From positions 135,314,135-135,378,134 of the forward strand of contig CM067374.1 of the NCBI GenBank assembly GCA_034401795.1: 64,000 bases of DNA, read 5' to 3'. The notes under the pieces are model-generated. The model had not been told where the DNA came from and searched no databases. It saw only the letters and a list, made by a program, of their open reading frames with translations. The translations under genes were made by a program, and so were the position numbers. The stretch comes from Chaetoderma sp. LZ-2023a. Its lineage: Eukaryota > Mollusca > Caudofoveata > Chaetodermatida > Chaetodermatidae. This document shows positions 43,801 through 54,601 of this stretch, piece by piece; position 1 is the first letter of the stretch; each line of letters starts with the position of its first letter.

Positions 43801-46800
43801 GATCAATCATGAATTGATCATCGGTTAGTATATAAAACCAATCATCGATCACAAAAATAGTACCAATTCCAAACACTAGTCCTAATCAATACATGTATCC
43901 CTTTAACAGGCAAATTCATTAAGACTTTAATGGTCAAACCAGCCAAAACCGGCCTCTGCAGTAATGGTTGATTACAAGAGGGATTCAACCTGTCACTCAA
44001 GTACACGTATCTGGCGTCATAATCAGATCATCACACATTAGCTGACATCACAATCAAAATGACGCACATAGCTCTCCTTCAGGAAGCTCGCAAAATCTGT
44101 CAGGGATATGGCCTCTAGTACGCATAGCATATTCTGTTGAATATTTTGAAATTAACATGACAGGAAGCCATTGCTGCAAAAGCAGAAATGGTTTCCAGTC
44201 ACATTAATTTCAAAATATTCAACATCTGTCCTATCTGTTTGACCTGCGATTGAGATACCTGGTATGGGGAATTCATCCATGAAAGGGTTAAATCTGGTTA
44301 ATTACATAAATGCCGAAAAATGCATGTTTGACCACCCACCACCCCCACCCCTCCCTTACAGATATGTTCTCTATGATTATGCTACGAGTATTCTGCTGAA
44401 TATTTTGAAAAAAACATGACTCTGAGTTGTTGCTACCTACATGTATGACAGCAACAGGTCCCAGTGGAATTTAAGCTTCAGCATAGGCATGCACGATTAT
44501 TTGATATTATTGAAAACCGCGATTTTTTTCCAACCACGATTTTCACGATATGATTTTTTTTAAATCGAAATATCAGAAAAATATTTTGCCTATTTGTAGC
44601 ATAGGCTTCTGTTATGGCACACTGTTCAATTTATCTCCAAAGCAACATTTCTGAGAAACAGGTGGGCTTATATTAGGAATATGTCATGAAAAAGTTGAAG
44701 TTCATTCCGTAAAATTGTTTTAAATGATGGATAATAATATGAATATTTAACGCAATTTACCGGTACAATTTCTTGCCGCCTTACCGTATACCTCAAAACC
44801 ATGATCGCGGGAGTGAAATTATTACCTGGGATGGTATAAATACTGCATATTTTTAATAAGCATGATTTATAAAATCAAAATTAATCCTAATTTTAACATT
44901 AAATGGTGTCACGAAAATATATAAATCACCTGATATTGCTTGCTCTCCTGTTCTTGTAGGTGAGGGGTGCATTAAAAAATCACATAGCTAAATGAGATGG
45001 TATACACGCTTTAGCAAGCAAGGCACTGGTGTATCCTAGATGTTTCTGAAGGCTAACTATTATTAATAAAATATATAAATCACGTGATATTGGTCACTCT
45101 CCTGTTTTTGGAGGCGAGAAGTGGTGTGTTCACAAATGTGATAGCTAAATGAGACGGTATGCACGCTTTAGCCAGCAAGGTGAACTATCCGAGATGTTTC
45201 CGAGGGCTAACTATTATTAGTAAACAGGTACTCGGTAAATGCAGATCAGATCTAAACATTAGATGTCTATGGATCTAAAGTGCATTCCTAATATCACATG
45301 ATTGTGTTTTCACAAAGACGACATGAAATATCAAATTTTAGGATTCATTTTGATGTAATAAACGATGATTATAACAGAGTATGCAATATTTAGGCTGTTC
45401 AATATAATAATTTCACTCTCGCAATGATGGACAGGGTGTAAGGCGGCAGGTGTAAGGCGGCAATACCGCAAGATTTTGTCCTATTTTCTTCTTATTAACG
45501 ATCATTCTTTAAGCATCTTGGTGACTGAATTTCAAGTATTTGTTGCAATTTACAAATCAGAAGTCATATTCGGTTAAAACCGATATGAACGCTCATAGCG
45601 AAGCCGTTATGGATACATAAGACAAGCTGCGCAGTCCAAATTAACCCAGTGAATTCATATACCATAAAATAGGCTATACGATATATCGAATTATCGCAAT
45701 TTTTTCACCACGATATATTGCAATACGTCCTACGACAATATCGTGCAAGCCTACTTCAGCAGCTTTCCTGTACAATTGTCATGAAAATGAAACACTGACA
45801 TTTCAAGGGCTAAAGACCACATAACTTCTTAATGATTTTCAAAAAAGTGTTGCTGCTGAAGCCTAAGTAGCTTCCAGTTCCATCCACATGTTCTACAGAT
45901 CGCTATATTGATGAATCCAATCTGTTGATCAAGTATATCACTTACGTCACATGTCACATATAGGAACATGTACATTGTAGGCAAACGTCACAATCAAATA
46001 TGTCATGAATGACGTAGCTAAGTCTGTTATGAATTTTTAATAGTATGTCAGTATTTGTATAGTCCTGGTTGTGAAATGGTCGTGCAATGGGTGTTTATTC
46101 ACCTATTTTTTTATTATTGCTTTCAGGTCTGTTGTTAACCCCTCTTGTGTCAAGGGCGCATTAAAGCGCTCAAAATACTATTTATTTCAATTAACCATTT
46201 AATTGCCAACACTTATTATTAAGCAAATTTAGATTTTTGCAGCCATATTTTTGTAAATTTATAACGAAAATTTACAAAAAAAAAATTCTGTTATCCTTGA
46301 AATGGACATTCATCAAAAGTGTAGTGGTCAAGAAAATTCAAATTTCTGCTTAGTCAGTGTCCAATTGCAGATGATGAAGAGAATTTTTGAAAATTTGCCA
46401 CTGGAATGACTGACTCAGCTATCGAGCCAGTAATTCGTGGTTGATTTTCAAAAAATTTCTTCTCTTAGCTTGCAAATGGACATTTCTCAACATCACTGCA
46501 AAGGTCATTTTTGACCAACTTGACCATTAAAGGATTAAGTTGACACAAGAGGGGTAACAGTTGTCAAAGTTTAGGTGAATAAATGTTGAATCATCAAGTC
46601 AGACTTTGAACTCAATATCACTACAGTACTTATGTCATGTATAGTAACATCTAAAGTATGATAAAAATATTACTAGCCCCTCACTACCCTCTCCCTGGCC
46701 TAATCAATCCAGAAATTGTAGTACTAGTAGTGAAATACATCTAAATTAGCTTTAGGCTCAAAGACTAGCCATAATTTCTGGCAAAATGTGACATACTTTG

Positions 46801-46962
46801 TTGTTTGATCGTGTCTGTTAATTTGTCAATCCGCCTCTGTAGTTTGAAATACTTTGCAAGTTCATCCTTAATACTCGTATTTTCTTGCTGTTGTCGGAGA
46901 TCAGTGTGTTCCTCTCGCAACTTCAGCTCCTCATCAGATAGCTTGAATAAGATTTGGCCTAG
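40730..46962 (-). CDS. GET1: GET1 (WRB), tail-anchored protein insertion receptor subunit; three exons visible
   Basis: Host gene on the - strand, found as three exons whose phases fit: 46797-46962 (166 bp), 42592-42659 (68 bp), 40730-40847 (118 bp). GET1 is an ER membrane protein that, with GET2/CAMLG, receives tail-anchored proteins from the ATPase GET3/TRC40. The first visible exon gives the cytosolic coiled coil that contacts GET3 (IKDELAKYFKLQRRIDKLTD). The second leads into the next membrane segment (KLVFALKISVHVLR). The third contains VSIVFVLSYRSVP and the family signature QLVAFPTGIPG. The N-terminal exon (first membrane span) and a certain last exon were not found. The introns are full of MITEs, and a DIRS element lies upstream. 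Neighbouring 64-bp satellite would be intronic if the last exon lies beyond it. Confidence 0.85.
40880..41165. repeat. Two-unit diverged tandem repeat
   Basis: Two similar blocks of about 145 bases share CGCCAATTTTAACTTTG / CGCCAACTTTGACATT, GGGGAGGAGCCTAATG / GGGGCGGAGTCTAATG and CAATCATATGAGTAACT. Confidence 0.5.
41811..42096. repeat. 71-bp tandem repeat, four units
   Basis: Nearly identical head-to-tail units (AGCAGAATACTCGTAGCATA ... GATAGATGACTAGGCCATCA) at about 41811, 41882, 41953 and 42024. A reverse-complement piece of the unit occurs at 44368-44400 next to the TTGAATATTTTGAA palindrome arm, so the array probably grew from a MITE edge. Confidence 0.9.
42200..42490. repeat. Interspersed repeat (GCTCACCTG / CACCATGGCATAAGCTC type)
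   Basis: It starts near GACGCTCACCTGGAGCATTAG and ends near CACCATGGCATAAGCTCATAC, with the intervening AGTTTCGTTGAAATCAGGCC. This resembles a dispersed repeat I associate with marine invertebrate genomes, but I cannot search it. Confidence 0.4.
42592..42659 (-). CDS. GET1: GET1 short middle exon
   Basis: Acceptor TTAATTGGCAG (weak pyrimidine tract) and strong donor AGG/GTGAGTAT. The first two bases complete the codon left by the previous exon, then 22 codons follow (SQRRSNVTKLVFALKISV...). Length and hydrophobicity match the start of the second membrane segment, and it ends on a codon boundary as the next exon requires. Confidence 0.78.
43412..43878. mobile_element. hAT-type MITE with perfect 8-bp duplication
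   Basis: Ends TAGCATTGTTCCGATTAATC and (reverse complement) TAGTGTTTGGAATTGGTACT, flanked by GTCCTAAT at 43404-43411 and 43879-43886. Eight-base duplication is the hAT signature. No transposase; a 109-codon - frame inside is not coding. Same family as 58103-58634. Confidence 0.88.
43899..44287. mobile_element. Probable piggyBac-like MITE carrying a palindromic insert
   Basis: Left CCCTTTAACAGGCAAATTCA, right (reverse complement) CCCTTTCATGGATGAATTCC with TTAA at 44288-44291; the left flank is GTAT, so the TTAA is lost there. Inside are the arms TGTTGAATATTTTGAAATTA and TTTCAAAATATTCAACATCT. Confidence 0.45.
44484..45753. mobile_element. Non-autonomous hAT element, 1.27 kb, perfect 8-bp duplication
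   Basis: Ends TAGGCATGCACGATTATT and (reverse complement) TAGGCTTGCACGATATTG. CTTCAGCA flanks both sides (44476-44483 and 45754-45761). No transposase frame. Two internal blocks repeat each other (near 44910-45060 and 45060-45230, both with AAATATATAAATCACNTGAT and CACGCTTTAGC). The ends resemble the element at 47017-48084. Confidence 0.9.
46135..46555. mobile_element. MITE with TTAACCCCTCTTGTGTCAA ends
   Basis: Left TTAACCCCTCTTGTGTCAAG; the right end, as reverse complement, is GTTACCCCTCTTGTGTCAAC. Outside them a second inverted pair, TTTATTCACCTA (46094) and TAGGTGAATAAA (46573), extends the symmetry. The interior contains family B sequence. It lies in the GET1 intron just 235 bases from the coiled-coil exon. 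Confidence 0.65.
46797..46962 (-). CDS. GET1: GET1 coiled-coil exon
   Basis: Acceptor TTTCTTTTTTTGCAG directly precedes CTAGGCC at 46962, and donor GTATGT follows CAACAAA at 46797. It encodes 55 complete codons plus one base, a charged coiled coil ending LTDTIKQQ. It matches the GET3-contacting segment of GET1/WRB proteins (general pattern D-E-x-A-K-Y-x-K-L-x-R-x-x-x-K-L). Confidence 0.88.
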
Positions 46963-47016
46963 CTGCAAAAAAAGAAACCACAGTTTATCCATCAATCATA
47001 TGACGTCATAATCAAC

Positions 47017-48084
47017 TAGGGTTGCACGATTTTTCGATTATTCGATTAATCACGATTATATAATTCAAAATGATCGTGGACGATTATAAAATTAAATAAT
47101 CGTATAATAGCCATGTTGAAATTTTTGTCAACACACCTTTACGCTTGTGAAACTCTGCTCGCATTACCAATCATGGAAACAAACATCCGGCGATCGGCCG
47201 AATGTGTGAATGGTTAAATAAACTAAATAAATAACTGATTTGTTTGTATATTAACAAAGTCAATACTTAGGGAGAAAGTGCCTTGAATTTCCGTGATATT
47301 TCGCTTAATTGAAGCCTAGGCTTCTATTAGGACAAGAGGTGTTCAATTTCCAACCCAACATCTCTGAGAAAGGGGGTGGGCTTATATTAGTTTTCCCAAA
47401 AAAGTTTTCTAAAACTGATAACACGGAAATTCAACGCATTTTCTCCCGTAAAAATCCCTACCGCCTACGTATAATGTATACCTCAAAACATCACGGGGGA
47501 AGTGAAATTATTTGATTTGAGCACCTAAATATTGCGTATCCGTTAACAAAGGTCGTTTATTAAATCAAAATCAAGTTTATTCCACACTCTTGTAGTCAAA
47601 ATGCGCGTAAAACAGTCTTGGCGCATTTTGACTACAAGAGTGTGGAATAAACTTTATTATATCTTGAACATACGTGGCCTACTATTAGTATTAATCTAAT
47701 AGGTGGTCGAGATTTACAAGTCTGAGGCCTGTATTGACTTCTAGAGGGGCCGAAAATGTATCAGGGCGGAGATCGGTCTGAAGTAAACACACCCGGTGTG
47801 ACACGATTGTTATTATCATACACGCTATTCTTACAAATTTGCTCTTAAAAAAAATTTTCCTATACAATCTGCTGAGTTAGGTGGTGGGCTTCTAATACAG
47901 AGTTTTGCCGTTTTGAAACTGCTAAGAAATCATTGGCGCTCATATGTCAGAGTTAGGGGGTGGGCTTCTATTAGAGCATAGGCTACAATTAAGCGAAATA
48001 CAGTAGTTCATGATTAATTGTATGATCGCGATTATTTGTATTAAATGATCGCGATTATGAAAATTGAATAATCGTGCAACCCTA
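47017..48084. mobile_element. hAT-like element nested in MITE family A
   Basis: Ends TAGGGTTGCACGATT and (reverse complement) TAGGGTTGCACGATT, a perfect 15-base inverted repeat. Candidate 8-base duplication TAATCAAC (47009-47016) and TGATCAAC (48088-48095), with one mismatch and three extra bases (GCC). No transposase. It contains a perfect 34-bp hairpin at 47573-47654. Confidence 0.78.
47573..47654. ncRNA. Perfect 34-bp hairpin with 14-base loop
   Basis: Arm 47573-47606 (AAGTTTATTCC...AAATGCGC) is the exact reverse complement of 47621-47654; the loop is GTAAAACAGTCTTG. The size is that of a pre-miRNA or MITE-derived small-RNA hairpin. A perfect stem suggests recent origin or siRNA-type processing; there is no direct evidence of transcription. 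Confidence 0.35.
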
Positions 48085-48432
48085 GCCTGATCAACTATGT
48101 AATGTGTAGGATGACATCATAATCATCACGTCATGAGAGACTTGATTTAGTCCGTCTTAATAGACTTCCGTGAGGCTGTATGAATTCTATGTCTTTACTA
48201 TTTAATAAGCTGTTGAATATTTTGAAACTAATTTGACCAGGCACAGTTCCTCCCATTGACAGCAACAGCGACCAGTCAAATTAGTTTCAAAATAATCAAC
48301 GGCTTACCTGTATAATTTTCTAGAAATTTATAGTCAAGGGCGTTCATGGATCGATCGATACCAACACAGAAGTGTGGGTGGAGCTTAGCTAGAGATGGGC
48401 GGGGCATAACTAAAACTGGAAAGTTCCATTAA

Positions 48433-48626
48433 ACAAGAACAATCAGAGATCACAAACCCTGGACCTCCTGTTTTTGTCCAAATAGTTCGCCCTGATTTTT
48501 TTAGATTATCTGGATCTTTTTTCTATCATGCCCAAATTGTGGAATCATACATTTACAGCCATACCCTTTCCTGTGTTTAAACTTGAGCCAAATCAGTCCA
48601 GTAGGTTCCAAGATATACAGAGATTG
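48433..48626. other. Intergenic, nothing recognised
   Basis: Short gap between the family A MITE and the DIRS left end. It contains a CAGTCCAGTAGGTTCCAAGA motif of a kind common in dispersed invertebrate repeats. Confidence 0.35.
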
Positions 48627-48662
48627 AAGGAAATTTAAATTTCCCTTTCTCCGAGATCTAAC

Positions 48663-48821
48663 AATACTCACCATTCTGTTACTTCTGATATATACAGCTG
48701 GCCCTGACAGCTGACTCTAGGACTATAGACTTAGAAAGCTTTACCGACTCCTTGGAACCGGGTACTCGGCTCCCAACTGCCGAGTACCCGTCTACCATAG
48801 AACTCATATTGTTTGCATAGC
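48663..48821. repeat. DIRS left inverted terminal repeat
   Basis: AATACTCACCATTCTGTTAC to GTTTGCATAGC. It contains a small hairpin GGGTACTCGG/CCGAGTACCC also kept in the right repeat. The outer edge 48627-48662 (AAGGAAATTTAAATTTCC...) is itself mirrored in the internal complementary region. Confidence 0.9.
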
Positions 48822-48875
48822 CACCAAACAAGAGAAATCCATGGCTTGCCTCCGTGGGGCTGGGAGGCTGGGTCC

Positions 48876-48979
48876 GTAACAGAATGGTGAGTATTGTTAG
48901 ATCTCGGAGAAAGGGAAATTTAAATTTCCTTCATTCTCCTTCAATCAATACTCACCATTCTGTTACTTCTGATATACAC
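48876..48979. repeat. DIRS internal complementary region
   Basis: GTAACAGAATGGTGAGTATT plus GTTAGATCTCGGAGAAAGGG mirrors the left edge; TCTCCTTCAATC plus AATACTCACCATTCTG mirrors the right edge. The two halves meet at TTTCCTTCATTC, which marks the circle junction. Confidence 0.88.
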
Positions 48980-49483
48980 CAGATTAGGTCAGTAACCTGG
49001 TGGGAAGGGGCAAGCCATAACTGCTACTTCTGCCCCTTGGAGAAAGAGCTAGACGTAAAACTTGACTAAAGGAGACCTAAAAAAGGACTGTCAAGTTAAC
49101 GGAACCGAATCACATTCGCAGCACTGCCGCCCCCGCCCCCCCCCCCCCCTCAAGAAAATGGAGAGAACTCACGAACATGCATCCCGCCTGAAAACACAAA
49201 TATGCCAAGAGGGTTAACTGCTCTTTGCATATACACATGTATTAGCCTGGGAATGAGCATGAATATATAAGATGAATGAACATGATATATAAACATAATA
49301 CAAAAAACACTCAATCTTGAATTACCTCATGATAAATGGATTCCAGATGTACCGCCTCCAACCATTCACTTGTCCGGCCATCAGTGACACAATCTGGTTG
49401 TCATCCTCTCGCTCGACCATGTCTGCTTCTAAATTCTTTCTTACAAAAGTCAAAAAAGGGAGAAGAGCAGTGTGGTCGCTTAA

Positions 49484-50479
49484 CTATCGTTTCAAAACAG
49501 CTAAAGCGAGTGGATTGGCAGAGTCCGACACATCCCTCACATAGTAATCCGTGAATAAGGACTCACAGTGCCATTGTGCAATGACCATGATGTCCACTAA
49601 CGGAACACCACTGTAAAGGGCGGTCGAGGCGCCTATTCCTCTAACATCTGGTGCCCAGTCGCCATCTCATGAGTAGTCTGAATGCATTCGACTACCCAAT
49701 GAGATAGTATCCATGGATGCGGCGCCATAAGGCTTCTTATGGCAGATCCATAGATGTCTATCGTTCGACCGTAACGAGTTTGTCCGTTTCCTGTACTTAG
49801 TCAAAGCACGGACCGGGCACCAGACACTGGCATCACGATCAAACCTTGTTAGTTTCGGTATAATGATCGGTTTGCCGGGATATCTCAAAGATTGATTCTT
49901 TGACATAAACTCTGCTCTTGGCAGAAGACGCAGACCCTCTCCGGAGACAATAAATCGGTCCCTATCTGCTGAAAGCGCATGGATCTCACTGCGCCTTCTA
50001 GCTGAGGAAGCTGCCAATAGAAAGACCGCATTTAGAGTCAAATGCTTTAGACTAGCCGAACGCAACGGTTCGAAAGGGTGCATGGCCAGTACATTAAGCA
50101 CTAAAGATAGACTCCAGGCTGGAATGACTACCGGTTGTCTCGGTCGGAGATTGCTCATTCCCTTCACCATCACATTTAACTGGGCCACCTCTGGACTATC
50201 CCTGTTGGCTAGACAAGGGATAACTGATGCCAAAGCTGACTTGTATCCAGCAATTGTGACGGGAGCTAGTCCTGAAAAGAACAGCTCACAGAGAAAGTCT
50301 GCTATTTGCTGAATAGTGGATTGAAAGGTATCAATACCCTTTTTTTCACACCAGTCTGCAAATCTGTTAACCTTGTTGTTATATGACTTGAAGGTTGACC
50401 TCCTTCTCGCAGCCGCGATGAAATCAGCAGCCTGTCGAGAAAAGCCTTCCGACGTGGAACGTTGTTTGATAACATCCAC
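49484..50479 (-). pseudogene. DIRS tyrosine recombinase
   Basis: Integrates the circular DNA form of DIRS elements, in place of a retroviral integrase. The frame is 270 codons from 50479 to 49667, with an N-terminal SAM-like DNA-binding part (TFKSYNNKVNRFADWCEKKG; SGLAPVTIAGYKSALASVI) and the first catalytic Arg in SSARRRSEIHAL. A TGA at 49667-49669 then interrupts it. The same frame continues to 49484 with DVRGIGASTALYSGVPL, AQWHCESLFTDYYVRDV and the candidate catalytic Tyr. In the H-x-x-R box the usual His is Pro (PDVR). The stop and this change make the copy inactive. The - strand neighbour upstream is RT/RNase H. Confidence 0.88.
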
Positions 50480-52337
50480 GCAGTCAATTTGAACATTTCG
50501 GGACGCTCGTGTAGGAAGCGTCCCTTGGCCTGGGAGATTATGTTCGGAATCTCGGGTAACTGCACTGGGTTTTCCACCAGCAGATCTAGAAGATCCGTGA
50601 CCATGCCCTGCCGGGCCAATACGGCGCTATTAGCAGGACCAGACACGGTTCCTCCCTGATCTTCACCAATACCTTCGGCAGAAGGATGGTGGGTGGGTAC
50701 GCATAAGCGTGCATCCCCCTCCAGCTTATCGCCAGAGCCTCTGTATCGACGGCATTTGGATCTGGAAACGGCGAGACATAAGTCATGATTTGAGCATTTT
50801 CCCTTGTGGCGAACAAGTCGACGTTGGGTTTGCCCCAATGCTCGAAGATCCTTCGTAGAACTGGAGGGTTGAGGGACCATTCTGTTGGCAGAATTCTCTG
50901 TCTGCGAGACAAAGCATCCGCCAGAATGTTCAATCGCCCAGGAATGTGAGCTGCTTTCAAAACAACCGAGTAATTCCTGCACCATTGAATCAAGTGCCAC
51001 ACTTTGATACACAGTGTGGGTGACCTGGTCCCGCCTTGGCGATTTATGTATGATACTACCGTCGAATTGTCCGACCGTATCAATATCACCTTGCCCCTGA
51101 CCATTGGAAGAAACTGTTCCAACGCCAGTTCCACTGCCATCATTTCAACAGATTGATATGCAGCTGGCTCTCCCGGAGAGTCCATGTGCCCGACACCTGG
51201 TGTTCTCCCAGGCAGGCCCCCCCCCACCCCTCCAGCTTTGCATCTGTGTACACGGACAGCTGGGGGTGGGGTAGGTGCAGCGAAACCCCTAATAGGAGAT
51301 TCTGACGCTTTCTCCACCATACAAGATGCGACATTATTGGCTCCAAAACTGGCACCAGTTTTGACAGGGGTTCTGTACTCTGTTTCAACAGAGACATCAG
51401 ATACAACTGGATAGGTCTTCGCATTAGAGCAGCGTACTGGATCACCTGCTCCATGGAGACCATCATGCCCAGCATCTGAAGAAACCGCCTCGCCTAAATG
51501 TGGTTTCCCACTCGAAAACTCTTGAGGATGGCCAACAGAGACACCACTCTGGGCTCTGACGGGTAAATCCTGCCCTCCTCGAGATCGAATCGCATCCCTA
51601 AATAAACGAAATGTTGAGTGGGTGTCAACTCGGATTTCTCCTTGTCGACTATCCAACCTAGATCTGAAAGTCAGAGCAGTATCCACCTCTAACCTGGCTG
51701 CCGTGTCTGCCTTGATCAGCCAATAGTCTATGTAGGTGTGTAGCGCCACGTTCTCTTTTCTGAGAAACGCTGTCACCGCAAGGACCACTCTTGTGAAAAC
51801 CCTTGGAGCTGTCGACAGGTCAAACGGAAGGACAATAAACTCCCATACTTGATTCTGAAACGCAAATCTCAGAAACTTGTGACAACTCCTGTTCATTGGA
51901 ATGTGGAAATATGCAGCTTTCAGATCGATAGACACACACCACATTCCCTTCCTCAATCCTGCCATTACCGACCTCAGCGTTTCCATCTGGAACCGAGGCG
52001 TATGGATAAACGAATTTAATGGCCTGAGATTGAGTACGAGTCTCCATCCCCATGTGCTCGTGAGAACAAGGAACATATTTGAATAGAAGCCTGGAGTGTT
52101 CCGGTTTGCTGGTTTTATTGCTCCCTTCAGAAACAAACCTGACACTTCGTTTTGAATGGCTTCTAACTTGTCTGGTTCCCTTGGTACGGGTGTCCAGACA
52201 GGTGCTGCCAAAGACGATTTCTGTGGCGGAAAGTCCCACCACTCCGGCATGTATCCCTGGGATAACCATCCCAGGACCAGACTGTCTGACGTCACACCTC
52301 GCCAAGCCTCGACGAAACGCATGCGCCTTCCACCCAC
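50302..52337 (-). pseudogene. DIRS reverse transcriptase / RNase H
   Basis: The RT part includes YMPEWWDFPPQ, GWRLVLNLRPLNSFIH, SIDLKAAYFHIPM and the catalytic box YIDY near 51720, where YIDD is normal, so a catalytic Asp is lost. A frameshift near 51660, a TAG near 51495 and a second shift in the C-run at 51219-51227 follow. RNase H has VYTDAKLEGWGG (other frame, near 51250), VELALEQF, IRSDNSTVVSYINRQGG and IPGRLNILADALSR. The segment linking to the recombinase (LLVENPVQLPEIPNIISQAK, near 50570) is in yet another frame. I see no DAM-type methyltransferase domain, which some DIRS elements carry. Confidence 0.88.
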
Positions 52338-52447
52338 TATAGATGCCTCGATGCCTAACGGGGTTGTCCGGCTCGCGGTCCGCTCCCCCCCCCCCCTCTC
52401 TTAACGATAGAGAGAGAGAAAACCATTTCAGTCTTGGCTCGGCTGGT

Positions 52448-54598
52448 CTAACTGGCACTGCTGTTCCTGTCGCACAGGTGCAGTCCAGGCGGATATGAAG
52501 GGAGCTCTCGTACCCTTAGGTACGATCTGCTCCCTTCTTTCCGCCCTTTGCGATCAGGAGCAACATTGGGGAGGGTAGGGGCCTCCACAACCTTCCTGGC
52601 TTTCTTCGCCGGCGGCGGCTGAGAAAAGCCAGACGAAGCAGCAGCCGCACTAGGCTTAGCTTTCGCTCTGCCTTTATGCTTCTTCTGCTTCTTGGAAGGT
52701 TGTACAGTCAGCGGCTTCCCTACAGCCCCTAGTGCGTGTGCTTGCCACACCAGCTCTAGCTGTAAGTTCACCGCCAACCGATTCTGCGCAATGCTAGCCG
52801 TGTCCTCTAAGATGGCCCACGCCTGGCCACCGAAGATGCTAGGACCTGTCAGGGGCGACCCAAGAAGACGTTCCCTGACGGCCGTAGCCGGACGCATATG
52901 GTCAAGAACCATTTGCCTCCTGGACTTAGTAACCACGCGCCTGCACCCTTGCCAGTGCGTCCATAGACAGCACCAGGCCGTCATTGACGCACGAAAGCGC
53001 CACAGGTGGCACAGGGTGGCCTGGCCCCGCTTCAACCCACACCGACTGAAGAAGGCGATAAGAATGGTTGACAGCACTCATAGCTGCCCTGACACCCTCA
53101 TCACATAGGGACAGGACTTCCTCGTGGTGTCCCTGGGATTTGTCCACCAGTGCCGGGCCGGGGCCACCCGCTCCAGCACTCTGGACACCCAGAACCCATC
53201 GGTCATCCTCGGTAACCGATGGTACAACACCATACCTGTCGCATTCCCCCCGTGGAATACGACACCTTGCCCGCACCTCCCTGGAGGCCGCAGGGAGCTG
53301 GCCCTTGGTCATGAGTTGCTTACTATAAATAGCCTCCAGCAACTCAATAAACCGTGGGCTGCGGGCAAGATCCCCGTCCTAATCGATGCCACCGATGGAC
53401 GGGGCGCATCATCCTCGGCCATGGCCGAAACCACAGACAGGTCTACCCTGGCTAGCCAAGTCAGAGCCTCAGACCAGTCTATTTCCGAGGAGGACACACC
53501 TGTGAAAACGTCACCCGTTGATGCGTTCACGGACCAACCAGCCACGGCCTCCCGGCTAGGAGCCGCGGCTGACACGCCAGGAACTCCGGTGCCATACGGT
53601 TCCGTCGCCACCCCATGGAACACACCAGTCCATGGAGGAGGCCCGCATGGAAAACCGTGCGGACCCATAGCAGACACGGAACCGTGGCCAGACACGGAAC
53701 CGTGGCCAGACACGGGCGCCAACGGCACCCCACGTCTGACTGCCGGACCAGGCGAGATAGGTGAGAACAAGCCTGGCCAGGCACACCCGTCACCGTGTCG
53801 GTTGGCATCAAACCAACCATCACGGGACCGGTGCCCGGTACCAGATTGGCCTCAACCATGGGCAGAGCCGCTGCCCTGGCTTGCACCAAGCCAGACAGAT
53901 GGAGGACGGTTCCGTCCAGGACGGAATCGACCTCCATATTCGCCACCCGTGGCATCACAGGCCGCAGCAACCTCTCCTCCTCGGCCTCCTCATCTTCAGA
54001 CCCCGAAGAGTCGTCACTAGACGAAGAAACTGTGGAGCCGTCCTGGCGGACGGCTCCCATGCCCGACGGACCAGCCACAGCTACTGGACCACCCGGAGGT
54101 GGCCGCAGAGAAACAGAACCCGTCAGGCCGGAGCCCGACGGGACTGCCAGGGGGCCGTACGAGACGGCTCCCTCGGTGACCAGTCCAGAACCCTGTCCAA
54201 GGACAGGGTCCGTACCAAGCATGGGGAGAGACTGCCTAACAACTTTCAGCAGCAGGGACGACACCAGCGTGGGGAGAACGCTATGCAGAAAGCCCTGCAT
54301 AGCCGGACCAAACCACGCCGGCAGTGCCATCTCCGCCACCTCCAGCTGAAGAAGTGGAGCGCCCCTAAGGGCCGAACCAGACGCTCCACGATTTAATTTC
54401 AGTCCGCCTGACCCCGCGTCAGACCCAGCCAAATCCTTCTGGGCAAGGAACTTCATCATCATATCAACGGACCACACTGCACATACATTACACCTATTAT
54501 CAAGGTTACATGAGGTACACCTAAAGCAGACATGGTCCTTAAACAGGACCCGGACGAACTTGTGGCACTCGTCACATGATGGCGGGGCTGGCTTGGCC
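52448..54598 (-). pseudogene. DIRS gag-like protein with N-terminal Cys-rich zinc motif
   Basis: Open from 54598, without an ATG before a Cys-rich box at about 54475-54580: CDEC, then DHVCFRCTSC, then CNVCAVW. This D-H-x2-C-x2-C...C-x2-C-x2-W pattern is shared by gag-like proteins of DIRS/Ngaro elements. A long low-complexity, Ser/Glu-rich linker follows (STVSSSSDDSSGSEDEEAEEE near 53995). The C-terminal part (RRQMVLDHMRPATAVRERLL near 52900, FGGQAWAILEDTASIAQ, then a Lys-rich tail) is reached only through at least three frameshifts (about 53500, 53330 and 52930). The region is GC-rich, so long antisense frames occur and are not genes. Confidence 0.72.
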
Positions 54599-54601
54599 TA
54601 T

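Larger units (their letters stand above)
46978..48432 (-). mobile_element. MITE family A, reverse copy split by a hAT element
   Basis: The left part CAGTTTATCCATCAATCATATG (46981-47016) is separated by the hAT element from the right part (48088-48432), which contains GTGTAGGATGACATCATAAT, the TTGAATATTTTGAAACTAAT palindrome, TCATGGATCGATCGATACC, AGCTAGAGATGGGCGGGGC and the terminal CTAAAACTGGAAAGTTCCA. Joined, the two halves give the usual block order. Confidence 0.7.

Noticed and set aside
43547-43876. 109-codon - strand frame
   Set aside because: Lies wholly inside a hAT MITE with perfect 8-bp duplication; not conserved as a frame in the sister copy at 58103.
53124-54396. Long + strand frames (up to 298 codons) over the DIRS gag
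   Set aside because: Antisense shadows in a GC-rich region; the - strand has the zinc motif and family features.
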